NCBI GenBank assembly: GCA_038049695.1
Contig: CP142452.1
Span: 75,586,501 to 75,650,500 of the forward strand
Source of the DNA: Cinnamomum chago
Taxonomy: Eukaryota > Streptophyta > Magnoliopsida > Laurales > Lauraceae
Length of the DNA: 64,000 nt
Reading direction: 5' to 3'
A model generated the notes under the pieces. That model searched no databases. It was given only the letters and a program-made list of their open reading frames with translations, and was not told the DNA's origin. Positions 1-11,093 of this stretch are shown here, in pieces. The position numbers and the translations under genes were made by a program. Every line of letters begins with the position of its first letter. Position 1 is the first letter of the stretch.

Positions 1-125
1 TGTTGCTAAAATAGTGGAAGTGCATTCTTTGTGCACCGTGGATGTAGCCTGAGGGTGAACCACGTAAAAACTCTTGTGTCGTGGTTGTGTGATTGATGGT
101 TTGCATATGAGCATTTTCAATAGAG
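1..125. mobile_element. LTR-like relic at the window edge
   Basis: The first 125 bases contain a phrase (GTGGATGTAGCC, then GAACCACGTAAA, then CTTGTGTC) that recurs in the R/U5 part of many plant LTR retroelements. No partner LTR or coding part is seen inside the window, so this is read as a fragment whose rest lies to the left. Basis: motif seen; the family link comes from general knowledge of plant LTRs. Confidence 0.4.
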
Positions 126-2293
126 GGGTTGGAATGGGTTTTTTGCATAACACGGAAAATGTTGCTTGCCGAATCAATTTTCTGCAACGTTCTACATAAA
201 AGGAAAAAAGACCCCATAGCACATGAGAAAGAGAGTGGAAATGGCAGATGTGAAAATGAATTAGGACCTACCAGAGAGATAATGGAGGTGACTGAGAGGT
301 CTGATAAGAGAGTGAGAATGAGAGGTGTCTCCCTCATAGATAGAACTTATGATATCCTGAAGGATGGAGTAGAATCTCGCGGCACTTTTAAGGTGCAGGA
401 TCCTATTCAAAATCCTCTGACGTAGGATGAAGTTCAGATAGAGAGATATTTACAAGGTTTCAAGTACTGAAATGGCATGCTGTAAGATTTAAAAAAAAAA
501 TGAATGCATGTAAATCAAAACTAAGAGATCCAAATGAAGAGAATTAATGTTTTAAAAATCAGACTTGGCCGGCAACTCTAGGCATAAGTTAACTCGCCAA
601 AAGTTTCATGGAACTCAGATGAGTAAACTGCATTGCATCGCAGTGCCCAAAGGCCACAAAAGAATATAAAAGGATACAGCCAAAACAATCTATTAAAAGA
701 GTCTTATAAATCCAGAGTGTTAAGATTACTATGTTTTAGTTATGAAGGAACTTATGTATGAATAGGTGTCCTAATTTGTCTTTCACTAATAGAATGAACA
801 CTCTATCTGATTTTATAATGCTTGGCTTGTTTGTTTGGGAGAATTTCTTGCTAGAATATATGAGATATTGGGGTTTTTTCGAGATGTTGTAATAGCTTGT
901 CCCCAGCATTTCAAATTTCATGTTTCTTTTACCAGAATTCTAAATTTCAACCACCTAAAAGGGTTTTAAATGACCTTTTGGAATTCCGATCTCTTTTCAT
1001 TTTACTAGAATTTCAAATGCTCCACTCAAGAGGAGGATTTAGGAATTCTACCTCGGAGGCAACTTTCGGATAATTATAAATTCTACAGAATTCTCGTAAA
1101 GAGACATGCTAGCTACCTCTATCATAAAATAGAGCTTTGATGTTCTGAAATTAGTGCAAGAAAACAGAGTAGGTGTTAGGCCTTCCCCCGTGGGACTTGG
1201 CTGGGGAGCTGATTGTGACTGACCTGATTCATTGAGTGCCAAGTTTCATCCAACTTGGTCCAATATTTAACTATGGATGACATAGATGTTGCTTTGAAGA
1301 ATTGGTCTAAAGTTTCTCTGAAAGGCCTTCTATATTAGTTAATTGGAAATGTTCTTGTTCCATCTACTGTATAATTTGACTTTTTATTTCCTAAATTCCA
1401 CAGTAGATAGTTGAAGATGAGTTGACATTCTCTCTTATTGGGTTGTAAGTGTTTTATGAAACTTTTCTCAACCATGGACTAAGAATCATTTTTATTTATT
1501 TATTTATTTGTTTTTTGGAAAATGGTGAGCAGCTGGATTCATGAATATTTTCAAGTCACTAATGTTTGCATGTGATATCATAACAGAAGAAGTGGTCAAT
1601 GCCCAAATGATCAAACCTTCATTCATTGACCTTGTTTTTCCTGGACTGCTAAATGTTATTCTGAAAAAGAAAAAAAACACTATATAAATATTTTCTAAAG
1701 AGTTAAAATCTCCAGATTGTTATACACGTTGTGTCCATGGTGGAGACCATTAATAGAACATCTGGATGACCAGTCCATGGCCTTACATATGGATGTGCAA
1801 CCAAGTTAGAAATTGCTGTGGAGAAGGATTGTATAATCACCCTTAACAGTAACTACTTCTGAGAATACTACCATTGAGAAGATTATTAGAGGATGGTGTT
1901 TGAGTTGTTGACGGATGCTTTAATTAATGTTTTAGGTTTCGATATTTTGTTTTCTGCTTCTAATTGAGTCATGATTTTCTCTGGCCAAGCACACTACAAT
2001 CCACAAGATTCATTTATTTTGTTCTCCAATACAGTTATTATTCAATCTCTGTTGAAGAAACTTAGTGAAATCTGTGTAACAGGACAAGAACAACATGGAC
2101 TTTTGGAGCATCAAAACCATTGATAAAAAGATCACTAATATAAACCGCAAAGATTTATCCGCAGACAGAGCGTCTACAAGACTCCCAAGTACCTGACATA
2201 GCTTCGTTCAATTTAATGTATTAGACCCAAACATACTCTACTAAACTAATTCTGCAAACAGCGAACCGCAAACATATTCACATGGTTTCGTCT
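126..2293. other. Non-coding stretch left of the ENTH gene
   Basis: AT-rich sequence with stops in all frames apart from a 98-codon open stretch at 129-425, which has no recognisable motif. It probably includes the 3' flank of the ENTH gene (minus strand) near 2200-2293. No RNA gene, clear inverted repeat or microsatellite was recognised here, apart from a short ATTT run near 1493-1508. Confidence 0.5.
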
Positions 2294-4402
2294 CTAATTC
2301 ACTGAAAGTAGAGATGCAACACTCTGGTGTTCCAGATTGATGAAAGGATGATCTTCTTCTATCAATAACTCGATCCTTGGCTTGTCTTTCTGAGAACCCA
2401 GAAGCGGGTCTGATTCTGGCGTGGGATCTTCTTCATGGAGTTCCTCCGATAGAAGTTTCTTTACAGGAATGGGATTCAATTCCCTTCCATTCCTAGAGCT
2501 CCCGCCAGACATGTTTTCTTTCAAAGGCTGCCTAACAATATCAGTATTGTTTGTGTGTAGCTGACCTTGATCAGTATTTCCCTGGGGATTTGAGTTTTCC
2601 ATTTGATTATCTGGTGCTGGATGGAAAAATACCAGTTTAGCCTGTTCATTTCCATCAGTAGAATCTCCCTTTTCCAAGGATGGGAACACATATTCCTGGG
2701 GGCTGTGATCAGCATAGTGAGAATTGCACCTTCCAAACGAATTGGCTGGTGATTCTTTGAAATTCCCATCAACTGCTGAAGATGATGATCGCTGCGAGAA
2801 GCTCCCAAATCCTTCGATACCACGAGTAAGCTTACGGGCCCGATGGCGCTCTTGTTTATATAGCTCTCCTTTCTCAAGCAGCTGCAATACCCTCTCAGAT
2901 TTCTTTCTTACAGTTAGACCCCAGTTGAATCTGTATAAATTCATCCAAAATAGTCAGTAAAATTCTGAGAGAGCTGAAACACACAAAAATATGAGATTTG
3001 CCTATTCATTGTTTGAATGAAATTGTATTCAGATAGAGAGAATCAGTTCGCAAAATCTGAAAGCAAGAAATTCAGAATCACAGATCATACAGACCCTCTT
3101 TCATCAATGTACTGAAAGCTTCCTAGCTGTCTTATAACATCAGTATCGCTCTGAAATTCTGTTACAATGCTCTCTGGGCCATGTGTTAGAAGGTGTTCTA
3201 GCAGTATTAACGCCTTGTATGATTCCCTCCAATACTTTCTATCATATCTTGCCAACCTGAAATACTAAAAAGAACTAAGAAAAAGCCTTGTAGAATCATA
3301 AATCCATGCATGAAGAGACATCAATAGATCAAAAAAATGAGGAGCCGGATACCTTTTATGCAGAATCTCCACAATTCTGCAATAGTCATCGATTTCAAAA
3401 GCAGCCCGCGATATCAAACCCATGGTTCTTGCGTCAGGCGCCCATGGATTCCCATTTGTTGCTTCTTCTGTCAGGCTTCAGAATCAAACCAATCACAAAA
3501 TCCCAATTGAAAATCAGTATCAAGATCAAAACCAAAGTCAATCAGATATGGGTGTGTTTGTATCTAACCAAATGGCAGAGTGAATTTAATCTTCTACAGT
3601 TGGTGGCAGCTCAGAAACAACAAAAACCCATTTCAAAATCAAGACAAAAAATAAAAGTGAATCGGACAGGGTGTCTTTTTATTGACCCAAATAGCAGAGT
3701 GAATTGAATATTCTACAATTGGTGCCATCTCAAAATCACAAAAACCCTGTTAAAATTCAAAACGAAAGTCAATCAGATATGGGTACGTTTGTAATGACCC
3801 AAATAGCAAAGTCAATTGAATTTTCTATTATCGGTGGCAGCTCAAAACATCTAGCTATTATGTTATGATATTAAAACCAATTGCAATTCCGGTATATCTC
3901 ACCACACGCTCAATTGGTCCCTTCAAAGGATTACTGCTTAAAATCAAAAGGCAAAGCCAAGCCCAATTCCATATCCGCATATGTGTACATACCCAAATAG
4001 CATTTGAATTAAATTCTCTACTGATGGTGGCAGCTCAAAACATCCATCTCTAATGCTAACATATCCAAACCAACTACGACTTGGGTATATCCTAACACAC
4101 CCTTAATTAATCCAATCAAGAATCACAGCTCAAAATCAAAACCAATCCCAAATTTAATACAAACTTGTTCGTATGTACCCAAATAGCTTTTGAATAAAAT
4201 TCTATACCACTGGTGTTAGCTCAAATCATCCATCTACTCTTCAAAAACATCCAAACCAACTTCAATTCAGGTACATCCAATCCAAGACTTACAGTTCTGT
4301 GGGCGTGACATCGGTGAGAGCCAACCGCGCGGTCTTTATCTTCTCTTTGAGAAAGAAGGAAGCTTGCTTCTTGAATTCATGGAGGAAAAAAGGAGTGCCC
4401 AT
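2294..4402 (-). CDS. ENTH-domain (epsin-like) clathrin adaptor, 4 exons
   Basis: Four exons on the minus strand: about 4402-4293, 3475-3353, 3256-3096 and 2930-2294. They give a protein of about 343 residues. It starts MGTPFFLHEFKKQ and carries an ENTH domain (about residues 20-165), with WAPDARTM, YWRESYKALILLEHLL, FQYIDERG and the RKKSERVLQLL helix. The family binds phosphoinositides and clathrin at the trans-Golgi, endosomes or plasma membrane. The tail (about 166-343) is hydrophilic and low in complexity; FINLE near the C-terminus resembles a clathrin box (inference). The start is chosen because family members begin MGTPFF, and the donor GTAAGT follows codon 37. Exon 3 must be 162 bases to keep frame, so one of its borders is uncertain by one base. 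The exact plant subgroup is not resolved. Confidence 0.88.
3490..4265. repeat. Degenerate minisatellite in intron 1 of the ENTH gene
   Basis: Intron 1 consists largely of five diverged tandem copies of one unit. Each contains CCAAATAGCAGAGTGAAT or a variant, followed by a TTCTAC...GGTGGCAGCTCA block. The key phrase recurs near 3567, 3685, 3798, 3990 and 4177, so the spacing is about 115 bp for the first copies and about 190 bp for the later, longer ones. The copies differ at many positions, so the array is old. Confidence 0.75.
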
Positions 4403-4877
4403 GTTGTTGTTTGGGATGATCGACATGCCTGTGATCTGATAAGAAGAGAATTTTCAATTGTGGGTTCTGTTCTTTTTTGGAGATTGGGCGTAAGCAAGGA
4501 CAAAACAGCACAACTACTCCATTTATGCAACATATACCAACTGCTCTTGAAAGGGGTTGGTTTGAAGATGTAAGGTGAAGACCCCATAGCTAAGAGAGAG
4601 AAAGAGATGGATACATGAATATAACAAATGGGAGAAAGAGAAGAGGTGGGGATATGAACGTGGACATTCCAATGTAGTTTGGAAGGTCCTTTTCGTCTTC
4701 AAGCAGTGACGTTGGAAAGAGGGAGAAGAGTCAAGATCTGAAGGCTTCGATTGTGGTTTTGAATATTTGAATTGAATGGAAACAGATAACGGTTTTTTGA
4801 TTTTGGGCGTGAGAGAAGATGCCGGGTATTTTAGTTTCTCGTGGTATTTTGAGTTATGGACAGATGGGAAGATTAAA

Positions 4878-4928
<51 letters not shown>

Positions 4929-5958
4929 GTGGATTGGGTGGGACCACATGGTCCATTTTGAGGGCAGTTAATGGACCCACTTCTGGCTGGACCAATCAGA
5001 GCCCAAATCCAGAAACATGAGATTCTGACTCTCTGATGGGTCATTGGGCTGGACCCAAATTTAGGGTGGACTTAGGTTTTAAGATCTACTCCCACTGTGT
5101 TCTTACACAACCATCACCCCAATCATCAAGTGCTAATTCTCAAATATGTTGGAGTTGGCTATATGAATTTTATTTTTTAATTTCAAATTGTCTTGAATAG
5201 AGTGAAGTTAAATGGGCCCTACCAGTCTAAAATCTCAACTCGATACCTTTTGAATGAGTCGAACCCGATAGATGAAGTAATGTTGTCAGCCACATATACT
5301 CCATTTCACTTCAACTCTAAATACTTCAATTTTCTTGAATAAAAATGGATTATACTACAAATCTTAATTTTAAAATAGGCATTCAAATGGAGTGTAGTGA
5401 AGTACTCTACTTTAACTTCAACCAACTTCTCTTCGCTCCACTTCACATATAAAATCCACTTTATTTCACTCCACTCCTCATTTATCCAAACAGGATCTTA
5501 GAGTGGTTGCACTTCTTCGTATCTTATTTTAAGCACTTTCATCCATGTCATCTTTAACATACCCTTTTCATTAGATTCTCGCCCACATGTTGATTTATTT
5601 TCAATACAGATGGAGCCCACCTACAACCAATCTAACCCACTCATAGTGATTGGAACAACTCGTGAAAATATCATGAAATATGGCGAGATATCGTCAAATT
5701 GATATACCGACCGGCACGGAGCGTTTAGATGCCGAGTCCGAATCCCCGGCGAAATTACATGGGACTTTGGGAGTTTAGACTTTGGAATGGATACTAAACA
5801 GAAGTTCTTCCCCACGTTCTAGGAAAAAAAAAAAAGTACACGTGGAATGTTTGTAGGGCCATGGGCCTTAAGAAGGGTTTGTTGTTGATCATTTATTTAG
5901 AAGAAAAATTTTCAGATTCATATCATGTTATTGCCCTTTGACTAAAAAAAGGAGAATT
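4403..5958. other. Intergenic and promoter side of the ENTH gene, with an (ATG)n microsatellite
   Basis: The 5' flank of the ENTH gene lies in about 4403-5050. A perfect (ATG/TGA)n run of about 16 units sits at 4878-4926 and makes poly-Met or poly-Ile open frames that are not genes. Around 5160-5500 the sequence has the AATGGAGTG / CACTCCACT flavour of a worn inverted-repeat element, but ends could not be fixed. No other gene was seen. Confidence 0.5.
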
Positions 5959-6481
5959 GATTCTAGAGAATTTTACCCAAAAAAGGATTCTAGATGGTAT
6001 TTAACCAAAAGAGGTACCAATAGTATATATGGTACGGAAGTGGTATTCTCGCCGGATTTTTTTTTTTTTTGCCTTTTTTTAACAAGCGACGATGTCGTCA
6101 CTTAATATCGAGAGTTAGCATTGACGTCGTCGCTAATGTTCTATATATATATGTGTGTGTGTGTATGCGCGCGCCACGTCACAGCTTCCTTTTCTCCTTC
6201 CTTTTTCATCTACGATTGAATACTGAATGAACCAGAACTCTCCCCCAACTTGTATATTCCTTGTGGAGGTTGTTGATTTCCATTAAGAGGTAGGCATAAC
6301 ACAATTTTAGGGTTCTTTCATGCATTAGCTACCACAGATTCTGAGTTTCGTGTTCACATTTTTGAGAAAAGTTCATTAGGGCTTTTGATATGTAGTTTTT
6401 TCTTGATATTATCTTATTTTAAAATTATCGTTGGGTGACTAAATCATCAAGGTAATAACTTTGCCTGTTTTAAGGTTGTAT

Positions 6482-6700
6482 AGTGACACACATTTTCTTC
6501 CACTAGCTTCTGTTAAGCGACGACGTCGTCATATAATAACAAACATTTTTTTTTTTTTTTTGCACTAGCTTTTGTGAAGCAACGGCGTCGTTGTATAGTC
6601 ACACACATTTTTTTCCACTAGCTTCTGTTAAGCAACGACGTCGTTGTACAGTCACACAAAATTTTTTGCATTAGCTTCTGTGAAGTAACGACGTTGTCAC
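6482..6700. repeat. Tandem repeats with CGACGACGTCGTCG-type palindromes
   Basis: About four copies of a 50-65 bp unit, each with TTAGCTTCTGTTAAGC followed by a palindromic core such as GCGACGACGTCGTC or CAACGACGTCGTTG and then a T-rich spacer. Further cores lie outside the tandem block at 6084-6095, 6123-6135 and 7588-7602. They may serve as protein-binding subterminal repeats or hairpins of the transposon (inference). Confidence 0.65.
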
Positions 6701-7263
6701 TGACCATTGCAATCGAAAAAAATTGATTTTTGTATTATTTTGATGTGTGAACGCAGTACAAGATCCAAAGGGAATTACAAGCTTCTATCTTGCATAAATT
6801 TCCATAACATATGAATGGAAGAAGGCCATAGGACAAAAGGAAGAAAAAATGCAACGACTTTGGATATAAAAAAGCAAGCCCAACAATGGCAAAAAAACGC
6901 TAAATTGCTCCCAAGACTTTGACTAGAAAGAGAGAGTTGCAAAACAAAACACCCCAAACTAAAAGGAACAGAGAACGGGAGTAGCTACACAACCAACTGA
7001 CATTTTTTAGAAAGAACTCCACAACACCTGCCATCCAGAAAAACCCATAGCAGTGGAACTAAGAGAGCACCAACAGCAACGAGAAAGGCAAAGCATGGCC
7101 TTTCAACCACAACAACTGCACAAGACAGAAAGGAAGAACAAGGAGCAATAAGGCCGCTGCTCAAAGAGCCACTACAGGAGCAGAAATAACGAATTAATCA
7201 CCCCAACCAAAGGCTCTCAATATAGGGAAAAATATATACTTTACAATCGCCTAATAAACCACT

Positions 7264-7565
7264 GGAAAGCTTGAAGCTACAATCCAAAAGGTTGGAAAAC
7301 GACCTTTGGGACCACCTTGGCTACCTTTTGAGGAAGGTGGATATGAGTCCGCCAGAGGAAAAGGAGAAAGCGACAGAGGAAGAAGGTGGAAATGGGAAAG
7401 TGGGGTTTAAACCGTTGGAAAGCTTGATGCTGCAATCCAATAGGTTGGAAAAAGACCTTTGGGACCACCTTAACTGACTTTTGAGGAAGGAGGAGACGAA
7501 ACAACCAAGGGAAAGGAGAAAGCGACTGCGGCAGAAGGGGAAATTGGGGAAGTGGGGTTTCAGGG
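7264..7565. repeat. 153 bp tandem duplication inside the inverted-repeat element
   Basis: Two adjacent copies start GGAAAGCTTGAAGCTACAAT (7264) and GGAAAGCTTGATGCTGCAAT (7417). Both run through GACCTTTGGGACCACCTT and AAAGGAGAAAGCGAC to GGAAGTGGGGTTT or a close variant. They differ by scattered substitutions and small indels. Open frames across them reflect the duplication and not a gene. Confidence 0.7.
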
Positions 7566-7719
7566 GAGTTTTATAGGTTGAATGTGTGACGACGTCGTCG
7601 CACGTTTCAATCTTTAATAAAAAAACGGAGGGGACCACTTCCGTGCCATATATACTATTGGTACCTCTTCTGGTTAGTGGCAATGTAAGGGCCTTTTTTG
7701 GGTAAAATTCTCTTGATTC

Positions 7720-8960
7720 TATTTGGACCGTTTATTTCATGGCTTAAGATTAAGTCGCTAACAAAGTCAAGTTAATAATTTTGGTTTTATAACTAAATCA
7801 CATGCAACCGTTGTTTTTAGAAATAAGAACAACCCAACACATAACATGTTCTTTCTTGATAAATTGAAGAGAGCTTCTCAAAAAATGGCTAGAGAGGTTT
7901 AGACTCTCTTAGTCCAACTCCTTTTATTAATACTCCTTTTATTAACTCCCCCCAGTCGGGATGGCAAGGGATGAGGTCTATCCCAACATGCTCCAATTAG
8001 GGGTAGGTTTGGTGGTAGATTTTAAATCGGAGCAAGTATGGAATTACCTACTTAAACCCAAATCAGGTTCAGAGTGGATTTGGGTCTTGAACCACCCTGT
8101 CACGCCTGCACTGTGTTTATAAATAATTTAGGTATTTATTACTAAAAGTGTTATACACATACTGGCCAGAATATTTTCAGTCATATTACCCATTTGCATG
8201 ATTTTAATTATTTGCTTTAAGTATCAACTCAAATTGCAAAGTAGTGTACGAATAGTATAGAGTGCATTAAAGATAAATGAGGATATAATTAATTTATAGA
8301 TCTATCAACATATAAAATGTACAAGTTAAGTAAATCATGGAATATAACCAAATTAAGAAAGATCAATGAGATGTTTTTAAGATAAAAGTTGATACACCTA
8401 AGTTGAAGAAAAGTTAGGAATACTAATACCAAATTGTAAACTTACCAAAATGTAAATTTTGGTAGGTGGAATTGAGATTGGGTTGGTCAGTTTTTTTTTT
8501 TTTTTTTTGGTGAAAGGGTTGGTCAGTTATTATAGGATAGAAAGAATGTTTGATCAACTAGAGAAAATCATCCCAACCACTGTATACTGTTGAACACAAC
8601 ATCCGATGGGGAGAAAGAAGATCGACTAAGAGAGATCGATCACATCTAATTCACTCCACACATTCCAAGGACAAAGATAAACACCATGGTTGTAGTGCCT
8701 AAGGATGGAACTTATATCAATTGCAGCTTAGATCTTCAAGATGATCTTACTCGTTCTCTCTATAATCTCTTGAAGGAATGGGATTGAGAATTTAAGTGTT
8801 GTTTTACACCCTTATTTGATGCCCTCATCCAAATCACTCACCAAGATAAGAGAGATTTGAGCCACTAAGCTAATGATAGACAAGTGAAATTTGAATTTAA
8901 AACACTTTATACCAAACTCACAAAGCAAGAAAATGTGAGGGCATCCTCTTTTTATATATG
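7720..8960. other. Non-coding stretch
   Basis: AT-rich DNA with a T-run at 8490-8509 and no supported gene. The short open frames lack family similarity. Confidence 0.4.
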
Positions 8961-9339
8961 GGTAATATTCGGGTGAAAGCTAGTTCTCACATATTATATG
9001 AGAGCTTTTTTATGGAGCCCAATTATGGGCCCAATTTAGCGATGGGACTAGAGGGGATGAAAAGATCTATGTGAGATCACCACAAGTATCAAGTTTGACT
9101 CCAAACTCATGCCCCTAACTCCTTCATTCGTGGCCCACAAGTTTAATCGCTTTATATTCAAAAAAAATATTTAATCTTCGATCCAACGGTTCAGTCCATT
9201 TTGATATGTGTCAATCTTTGGGATTAGTGACTATCAGGAAATTCCCTATTGGTTGCTAGGTTTGGATGAGTTGTTAGTTGGACCCCACAAAAAAGCTCTT
9301 ATATAATAGGTAAGAACTAGTTCTCACGTGAATATTTTC
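8961..9339. mobile_element. MITE with ~45 bp inverted ends
   Basis: The left end (about 8961-9012) reads GGTAATATTC...AAGCTAGTTCTCACATATTATA...GAGAGCTTTTTT. The right end (about 9288-9339) is its imperfect complement, AAAAAAGCTCTTATATAATAGG...GAACTAGTTCTCACGTGAATATT. Length is about 380 bp with no coding capacity. The superfamily is undetermined because no convincing target duplication was seen. Confidence 0.65.
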
Positions 9340-9942
9340 CTTTATATATACGTACATACATAAAATTGGGAGCCATCTACACGTGAGCCTCATTATAAAT
9401 GCCAGCATCAGATGCTACAATGGAGATATACAAAATGGTTCAAATTACAAAATTATCAAAATGATGAGATTTTTATTATAAGAATTTTTAGAGAGATTGT
9501 ACAAGAACTGATCAAACCATTGTTAAAAAAAAAAAGAAAAGAAAGAAACAATATCAGTGTATGACAAGTACAACTATCATTGAGACATGAGACGTTTTAC
9601 AAAGAATTGTTAAGCAATACATGTGGTTGAGATACAAGGGATAATGAAACCATAGAAAGAAAGAATTTCATAGTTTAGACATGGACTGATAGGACTGATA
9701 CATATTGCATTAGTTGACACCTATATTGATTTGATACAAACAATTATTGAAGTTTATTAGCTGAAAATGAAATCACACCAATATTTAGGTAATATAGATG
9801 CGTTCTGCAGTTGACAACGATCTCTTTTTCTGGTCATAAAGACATTGCATCAATTCAGATCAAGAATCACAAGTTTATTAGCAAGATCTGGAGTTTCCAT
9901 AACCATTGCTTTGCTGAAGGCTGTGCCCACAATAGCAATTTT
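9340..9942. other. Non-coding stretch left of the Copia element
   Basis: AT-rich, with no supported gene. It provides the left flank of the retroelement insertion; the target site GTATG lies at 9943-9947. Confidence 0.45.
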
Positions 9943-9947
9943 GTATG

Positions 9948-10809
9948 TGAAAATTCTATATGGGGCTACCAGAATGGATTACTAGTTCTTATTAACCAAT
10001 CAATGCAGCGGAAATAAACCAATCAGACAATGTAGAACTAGCTATCTACCAATCACACACCACAAGAAGGCAGACACAATATTTAACGTGGAAACCCTAT
10101 CCAGGGAGAAAAACCACGAACCAGAAATCAAGAGATAACGAACAGTTACAAGATATACTCACAAGCTCCTTTACCTAAGTCTGTACCTCGACCCAAGGAC
10201 TGTAGTTATTCTTGCAAAGAATCCACTGACACGACATCCACCGCGCCCCATTCTCCTTACTTGATCTCCTCACACCTTGTTAACCAAGATGATCAATCTT
10301 CTACAAGAAAGTAGAAGCAGCAACAACTTTCTAGAGCAGCCCTTCAGAATAATCTCTCAATGGCTCTAGAGATTAACTCTCTCTAAAATATCTCTGACTC
10401 AGATCAATGAGAGTTGTGGTGGTTGTCTAGGGTTGAGAGAAACACCCTATAAATAGCCCAAAATTCGTGCCTTAGACTTTGTGCACAAGTAGGACTCAAA
10501 CTGGGAAAGATAGTCTCAAAAGGAAACAAAATCGTATCAGAATAGGAGACTTCCCGTTTCTGCGCACCTTGTCCGATCGATCGGACTGTGCCTCCGATCG
10601 ATCGGACTGACAAAATAACTGTAAGCCTTTTCTGACCGATCGATCGATCGGGCCTGAGGGAATTCGTCCGGTCTGCTCTTTTCTTCTATTCTTCACTCTA
10701 GCTCTTCCGGCGACGCATCCACAGTCCATTCTAAAATAAATTAGAAAATACAACTCAATGGACCCAGAGTTTTGTCCAACCCATGAATTAGCCAATAAAA
10801 ATACTAACA
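9948..10809 (-). repeat. 3' LTR of the Copia gag-only element
   Basis: 862 bp, TGAAAATTCTATATGG...AATACTAACA on the plus strand. It matches the LTR at 13000-13878 almost perfectly apart from a short length difference. It contains CCGATCGATCGG palindromes near 10572-10650. Confidence 0.9.
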
Positions 10810-10825
10810 ATCTCCCCCTTTGGCA
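10810..10825 (-). other. Polypurine tract of the Copia element
   Basis: On the minus strand the sequence reads GCCAAAGGGGGAGAT immediately before the LTR start TGTTAG. Both position and composition fit the plus-strand primer site of a Copia element. Confidence 0.7.
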
Positions 10826-11093
10826 ATTCATGGACAAAACTCCCTAGAATAATACAAATGATCTACCCAAGAGAAAAACCCAAAATACATTGAAAAAAAC
10901 AGCATCTCAGCATCTGTAGATCTTTGCTTGTTTCTCCCCCTGGCTTCAGTATTCTCCCCCTTTTTGTCCACAATTGACAAACAATTTTCTTCAAGCAGCT
11001 TCTGTCAATCTGGATTCTGCAGCTCCCCCTAAATAGACTCCCCCTCAAGATGATCTTCGTATCAGCACTGGGGTGGGGGCTTGATCATGTAGA

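Larger units (their letters stand above)
5959..7719. mobile_element. Non-autonomous DNA transposon with ~85 bp inverted ends
   Basis: The two ends are inverted copies of each other over about 85 bp. The left begins GATTCTAGAGAATTTTACCC (5959) and continues through GAGGTACCAATAGTATATAT to about 6042. The right (7634-7719) reads the complement and ends GGGTAAAATTCTCTTGATTC. No transposase frame lies inside; the open frames at 7271-7683 fall in internal repeats. Long inverted ends point to a Mutator-like or related non-autonomous element, but no clean target duplication could be fixed. The interior has two repeat systems, listed separately. Confidence 0.72.

Noticed and set aside
4523-5044. 173-codon minus-strand open frame with a poly-Ile stretch, and its plus-strand poly-Met partner
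   Set aside because: It is created by the (ATG)n microsatellite at 4878-4926 and overlaps exon 1 and the promoter of the ENTH gene; no family signature.
7271-7683. Overlapping 70-120 codon frames on both strands
   Set aside because: They fall on the 153 bp duplication inside a non-autonomous DNA element and have no protein similarity.
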